From the NCBI RefSeq assembly GCF_001976065.1, contig NZ_MNAH01000006.1, positions 62,001-126,000 of the forward strand: a DNA stretch of 64,000 bases, read 5' to 3'. The stretch is from Pseudomonas putida. GTDB lineage: Bacteria > Pseudomonadota > Gammaproteobacteria > Pseudomonadales > Pseudomonadaceae. This document shows positions 60,956 through 64,000 of this stretch, piece after piece. The position numbers and the translations under genes are program-made. Within the stretch, counting starts at the first letter, position 1, and every line of letters starts with the position of its first letter. Under the pieces are notes generated by a model, which was given only the letters and a program-made list of their open reading frames with translations, was not told the origin of the DNA and ran no database searches.

Positions 60956-61969
60956 TCAAACCATCCCCACCTGCTTCAACTCGCTCTTCAGGTACGCGTA
61001 ATAAATCGGCCCTGCCACCACCCCCGGCAGGCCGAACGCGGCCTCGAACACCAGCATCGCCAAGAGCAACTCCCACGACTTGGCACTGATCTGCCCACCG
61101 ACGATCCGCGCGTTGAGAAAGTACTCGAGCTTGTGGATGACAATCAGGTAGCCCAATGCGGCCAGCGCCACCCAGATCGACAGCGACAGACCGACGATCG
61201 TGATCAGGGTGTTCGAAATCAGGTTGCCAATCACCGGCAACAGACCGAGCAGGAAGGTCAGCACGATCAAGGTCTTGGTCAGGGGCAGCTTGATGCCGAA
61301 CATTGGCAGCACCACCGCCAGGAATATCCCGGTAAAGAAGGTGTTGAGCAGGGAAATCTTGATCTGGGCGAACACGATGTTGCGAAACGCCTGCACCAGC
61401 AAATGCAGACGGTCGAACAGCGCTGCCGCCAGCGGTTTGCGTTTGGTCAGGTCCGGTATGCGTTGCAGGGCAATGATCGCCCCCAGCACCATGCCGATCA
61501 GCAGCGTCACAAACATGTGCGCCGCATCCTTGCCCACCAGTTGCAAGTCGCTGAGGTGCTTGCTCATCCACTCGCCGATCGCCACGCGGAACTCGGCGGC
61601 ACTGGCGGGCAGATAGGCATCGATGAACGGCGGCAATTGCCCGCGCGCACGATCGACCACCCCCATGAACTTGTCGAGCGACGCACCGGGGTTTTCCGCT
61701 TCATGCAGCAGAAAGCTGATGGCACCGGCAAAGATCAGCGTCAACGCGCTGACCACCAAAGTGCCCAACAACGCCACCGCCAACCACCGCGCGCGCCGGC
61801 CTTCGATCAGCCGCTGCAATTGCGGGGTAAGCATGTTGACCAGTTCGAAAACCAGCAACCCGGCCAGCAGGCTGGGCAACAACCGTAGCGGGATCACCAG
61901 CAGCAGTCCGCCAAAAATGATGACCCAGCTTATGACCAGCAACACATGACGTTGAGAAAACGTTGGCAT
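60956..61969 (-). CDS. AI-2E family transporter (PerM/TqsA-like)
   Basis: A 337-residue inner-membrane protein with about eight helices, beginning QRHVLLVISWVIIFGGLLLV. It has the family's C-terminal block GLLPVIGNLISNTLITIVGL and ILNARIVGG-type sequence (YFLNARIVGGQISAKSWELL). The superfamily includes AI-2 exporters and cation antiporters, so the substrate cannot be named. Confidence 0.88.
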   Translation of the reverse strand: MPTFSQRHVLLVISWVIIFGGLLLVIPLRLLPSLLAGLLVFELVNMLTPQLQRLIEGRRARWLAVALLGTLVVSALTLIFAGAISFLLHEAENPGASLDKFMGVVDRARGQLPPFIDAYLPASAAEFRVAIGEWMSKHLSDLQLVGKDAAHMFVTLLIGMVLGAIIALQRIPDLTKRKPLAAALFDRLHLLVQAFRNIVFAQIKISLLNTFFTGIFLAVVLPMFGIKLPLTKTLIVLTFLLGLLPVIGNLISNTLITIVGLSLSIWVALAALGYLIVIHKLEYFLNARIVGGQISAKSWELLLAMLVFEAAFGLPGVVAGPIYYAYLKSELKQVGMV

Positions 61970-62116
61970 ACAGCCTCAAAACGAACGGCGTAAAAGGATT
62001 GGCAGTCTGCCAGCGATCCGATGGCAGCACTAGGGAATGTGTGGCTCGACCCTGGTCGGAGGGCGATCGTTTTTTTGCGCTGCTCGCGAAGATGAATTCA
62101 CAGCCCGGCCCAATGC

Positions 62117-62425
62117 TTATTTTTTCTTCAGGCAATCACTCATGAACGCCTTGCGCTCATCGCCCTTGAGGTCTTTGGTCGTGGCGTCGGCATTGCATGT
62201 TTTCATTTTCTCCTGCTGCGGCGTCAAGGCCGGTACGGCTTCAGTGGCCGGCGGTGCCGCCTTGAGGCAATTGCTCATAAAGAGTTTGCGCTCATCGCCC
62301 TTGAGGCCTTTGGCCGTGGCATCGGCGTTGCAGGTGGTCATCTTGTTCTGTTGGTCAGTGGTGGCAAAGCCTTGGGAACACAGGAGTAAACCCATCATCA
62401 GCAAAGTGGCACGCAACATTTTCAT
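62117..62425 (-). CDS. psiF: PsiF repeat protein
   Basis: A 102-residue secreted protein (signal peptide LRATLLMMGLLLCSQGFA) made of two PsiF repeats, MTTCNADATAKGLKGDERK and MKTCNADATTKDLKGDERK, each followed by a second cysteine (FMSNCLK / FMSDCLK). The E. coli gene is induced by phosphate starvation through PhoB; no Pho box is obvious here. The function of the protein is unknown. Confidence 0.92.
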   Translation of the reverse strand: MKMLRATLLMMGLLLCSQGFATTDQQNKMTTCNADATAKGLKGDERKLFMSNCLKAAPPATEAVPALTPQQEKMKTCNADATTKDLKGDERKAFMSDCLKKK

Positions 62426-62497
62426 GGAGTTCTCTCATTGTTACCGCATCGAGGGGAACGGCCTTGATCTGGAGTGTAGACAACACTTGATACACCT

Positions 62498-63286
62498 TCA
62501 TCTTGTCTCCAGGTGGCTGCGCCGATACTGCTCCGGCGTACACCCGGCCTGGCGCTGGAACATGGCAATGAACGCCGAGCCGGTGCTGTAACCCATGTCA
62601 AAGGCGACGTCCTGAATGCTGCGATGGCTGTCCAGCGCCTCGATCGCCGTCAGGAAGCGCAGGCGTTGGCGCCATTCACCGAAACTCATGCCCAACTCAC
62701 GGACAAACTGCCGCGCCAAGGTGCGTTCGCTGACATGAATCTGCGCGGCCCAGTCTGCCAGCGGCCGGTTATCCCCGGGCTCGGCCTGCAGGGCCTCAAG
62801 GATTTCAAGCAGTCGGTGACTGCTGGCATAGGGCAGGTAACACTCATGCACTGGCGCTTGCTGCAGTTGATCCACCAATACCTGGGCCAGGCGCTGGTCC
62901 GCCGCCTGTTCGGGGATCTTCACGTCCCGGGCGGCAAAGTCCTTGAGGATCGCCTTGAGGATGTCGTTGATGGCCAGCGTGCAGGCCTCGTGTGGCAGTT
63001 CACGGCAAAGCGTGGGCGCCAGGCAGACCGCGCGATAATTGATCGGCTGGTTGCTGTAGAAGCTGTGCTCGGTCTCAGGGGGCACCTATACCGCGTATTG
63101 CGGTGGCGACATGAAACGGCTGCCACCGATTTCCATGTGCAATACGCCATGGGCCGAATACTCCAGCGTGCCCCACGGGTGCCGATGCGCCGAGGCAAAG
63201 CGATGCGCATCGAAATCGGCGTAGCGGAAGTACACCGGGGCGGGTAGTTCGCTGAAATCCAACAGGTCGATGTGTTTACTGGTCAT
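62498..63286 (-). pseudogene. AraC-family regulator interrupted by an amber codon
   Basis: One continuous frame from ATG 63286 to the stop at 62498, broken only by TAG at 63088-63086. The upstream part (66 codons) is the AraC cupin N-terminus (YFRYADFDAHRFASAHRHPW, ending FMSPPQYAV); the rest continues VPPETEHSFYSNQ and ends with the two helix-turn-helix motifs (VSERTLARQFVRELGMSFG; STGSAFIAMFQRQAG). Relatives have Trp at the stop (YAVWVPP), so TGG to TAG is the likely change. GTG 63085 could restart translation and give a 195-residue DNA-binding part. Divergent from the EamA gene it may control. Confidence 0.85.
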
Positions 63287-63381
63287 GCTGTCCGGAATCG
63301 ACGGTTGGTTGTCTGGATCGAAGTATAGGCCTGTAACCGGACAAGGGATAATTACCCCTTATCAACGTTCTGGTTTTTCCC

Positions 63382-64000
63382 ATGCAATACGCTTATCCCC
63401 TGCTGGCCATTTTCATCTGGGCCGGCAACACCGTGATCACCAAAATGTCCGCCGGGGCGATCTACCCCGCCGAGATCGGTTTTTACCGCTGGCTGCTGGC
63501 CGGCTTGTTATTCACACCCTTCATGCTCAAACCGGTGATGGCCCACTGGCCGTCGATTCGCCCGAACCTGGGTAAGATCTTCGTCCTCGGCGTACTCGGC
63601 ATGGCGGTTTACCAGAGCCTGGCGTACTTCGCCGCGAGCCTGACCTCCGCCACCAACATGGGCATCATCCTGTCCTTGATGCCATTGATGTCGCTGGCCA
63701 TGGCGATCATCAGCCTCGGCCAACGCCTGACCATCGGCGCCCTGGCCGGTGCGGTGCTGTCGTTTGCCGGGGTATTGGTAGTCGTCTCGTCAGGCAGCCT
63801 GGGCGCGCTACTGGAGCACGGGGTGAACCTGGGTGACGCGATGATGTTGATCGCCACCCTGGCCTATGCGATCTACAGCACCTTGCTGAAAAAATGGCAA
63901 CTGCGCTTGCCGCCATTGGTGTTGTTGTACCTGCAGGTGCTGGTAGCGGTGGTGGTGTTGTTCCCGTTGTTTCTCGCCTCAGCGAAAACCGGGCTGACTG
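63382..64000 (+). CDS. EamA/DMT family transporter (3' end outside window)
   Basis: The first ~206 residues of a drug/metabolite-type inner-membrane exporter, starting at ATG 63382 with MQYAYPLLAIFIWAGNTVIT and containing at least six hydrophobic helices (LGVLGMAVYQSLAYFAASLT, LAGAVLSFAGVLVVVSSG). The frame is open to the window end. The substrate is unknown. The interrupted AraC gene is divergent 95 bases away. Confidence 0.9.
   Translation, partial: MQYAYPLLAIFIWAGNTVITKMSAGAIYPAEIGFYRWLLAGLLFTPFMLKPVMAHWPSIRPNLGKIFVLGVLGMAVYQSLAYFAASLTSATNMGIILSLMPLMSLAMAIISLGQRLTIGALAGAVLSFAGVLVVVSSGSLGALLEHGVNLGDAMMLIATLAYAIYSTLLKKWQLRLPPLVLLYLQVLVAVVVLFPLFLASAKTGLT

Noticed and set aside
63086..63286. 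Separate small gene of 66 codons upstream of the AraC frame
   Set aside because: It is in the same frame as the AraC body and encodes the family's cupin N-terminus, so it is one interrupted gene.

Overview
The window looks like a chromosomal segment of a fluorescent Pseudomonas (P. fluorescens group). It is GC-rich, has the classic Pseudomonas REP palindromes, and its core gene order follows that of P. aeruginosa PAO1 as I recall it: gcbA, ctpL, dsbD/dipZ, aroQ, accB, accC, prmA, DUF3426 protein, dusB, fis, purH, purD, retS, marC-like, and later urtABCDE, ureD, ureA, acetyltransferase, ureB, ureC. Orthology is supported at residue level for RetS and OprC, where the functional residues reported for the PAO1 proteins fall at constant offsets here. 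No database search was possible.

Layout. 1-18.2 kb is conserved core: a diguanylate cyclase, a chemoreceptor, the DsbD thiol reductase, the biotin carboxyl carrier/carboxylase pair, ribosomal protein methylation, tRNA dihydrouridine synthesis plus Fis, late purine synthesis, and the RetS hybrid sensor that governs the acute/biofilm switch. 18.2-33.5 kb sits between the marC-like gene and urtA, which are adjacent in PAO1 as I recall. It holds the corrin-ring part of aerobic cobalamin synthesis (cobGHIJ leftward, cobL-cbiD-cobK rightward), two proteins of an unrecognised family flanking cobGHIJ, a decayed toxin-antitoxin pair, and a copper cluster (DUF2946 protein, PCu(A)C chaperone, DUF2946 protein, OprC receptor, PepSY membrane protein). 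33.7-43.9 kb is the urea ABC transporter and urease locus, with a candidate sigma-54 promoter in front and REP palindromes in most of its wider gaps. Two acetyltransferase genes lie between ureA and ureB.

44.0-55.4 kb is the most striking part: two tandem, leftward giant genes (1758 and 2016 codons). They encode related proteins with a long N-terminal toxin-like region, leucine-rich repeats and a C-terminal NEL-type E3 ubiquitin ligase domain, including its C-x-D catalytic motif. The downstream copy carries a duplicated leucine-rich-repeat module. Because bacteria lack ubiquitin, these are probably effectors aimed at a eukaryotic host or predator.

55.6-64 kb is mixed: a soluble histidine kinase with an RsbRD-like N-terminus, an orphan RHS-core protein with a disordered tail, cbpA-cbpM chaperone genes divergent from a YegD-type Hsp70, an AI-2E-family permease, PsiF, an AraC regulator interrupted by one amber codon, and the start of an EamA transporter.

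In total I call 51 protein-coding genes (two truncated by the window edges) and three pseudogenes. I see no rRNA, tRNA, CRISPR array or intact insertion sequence.
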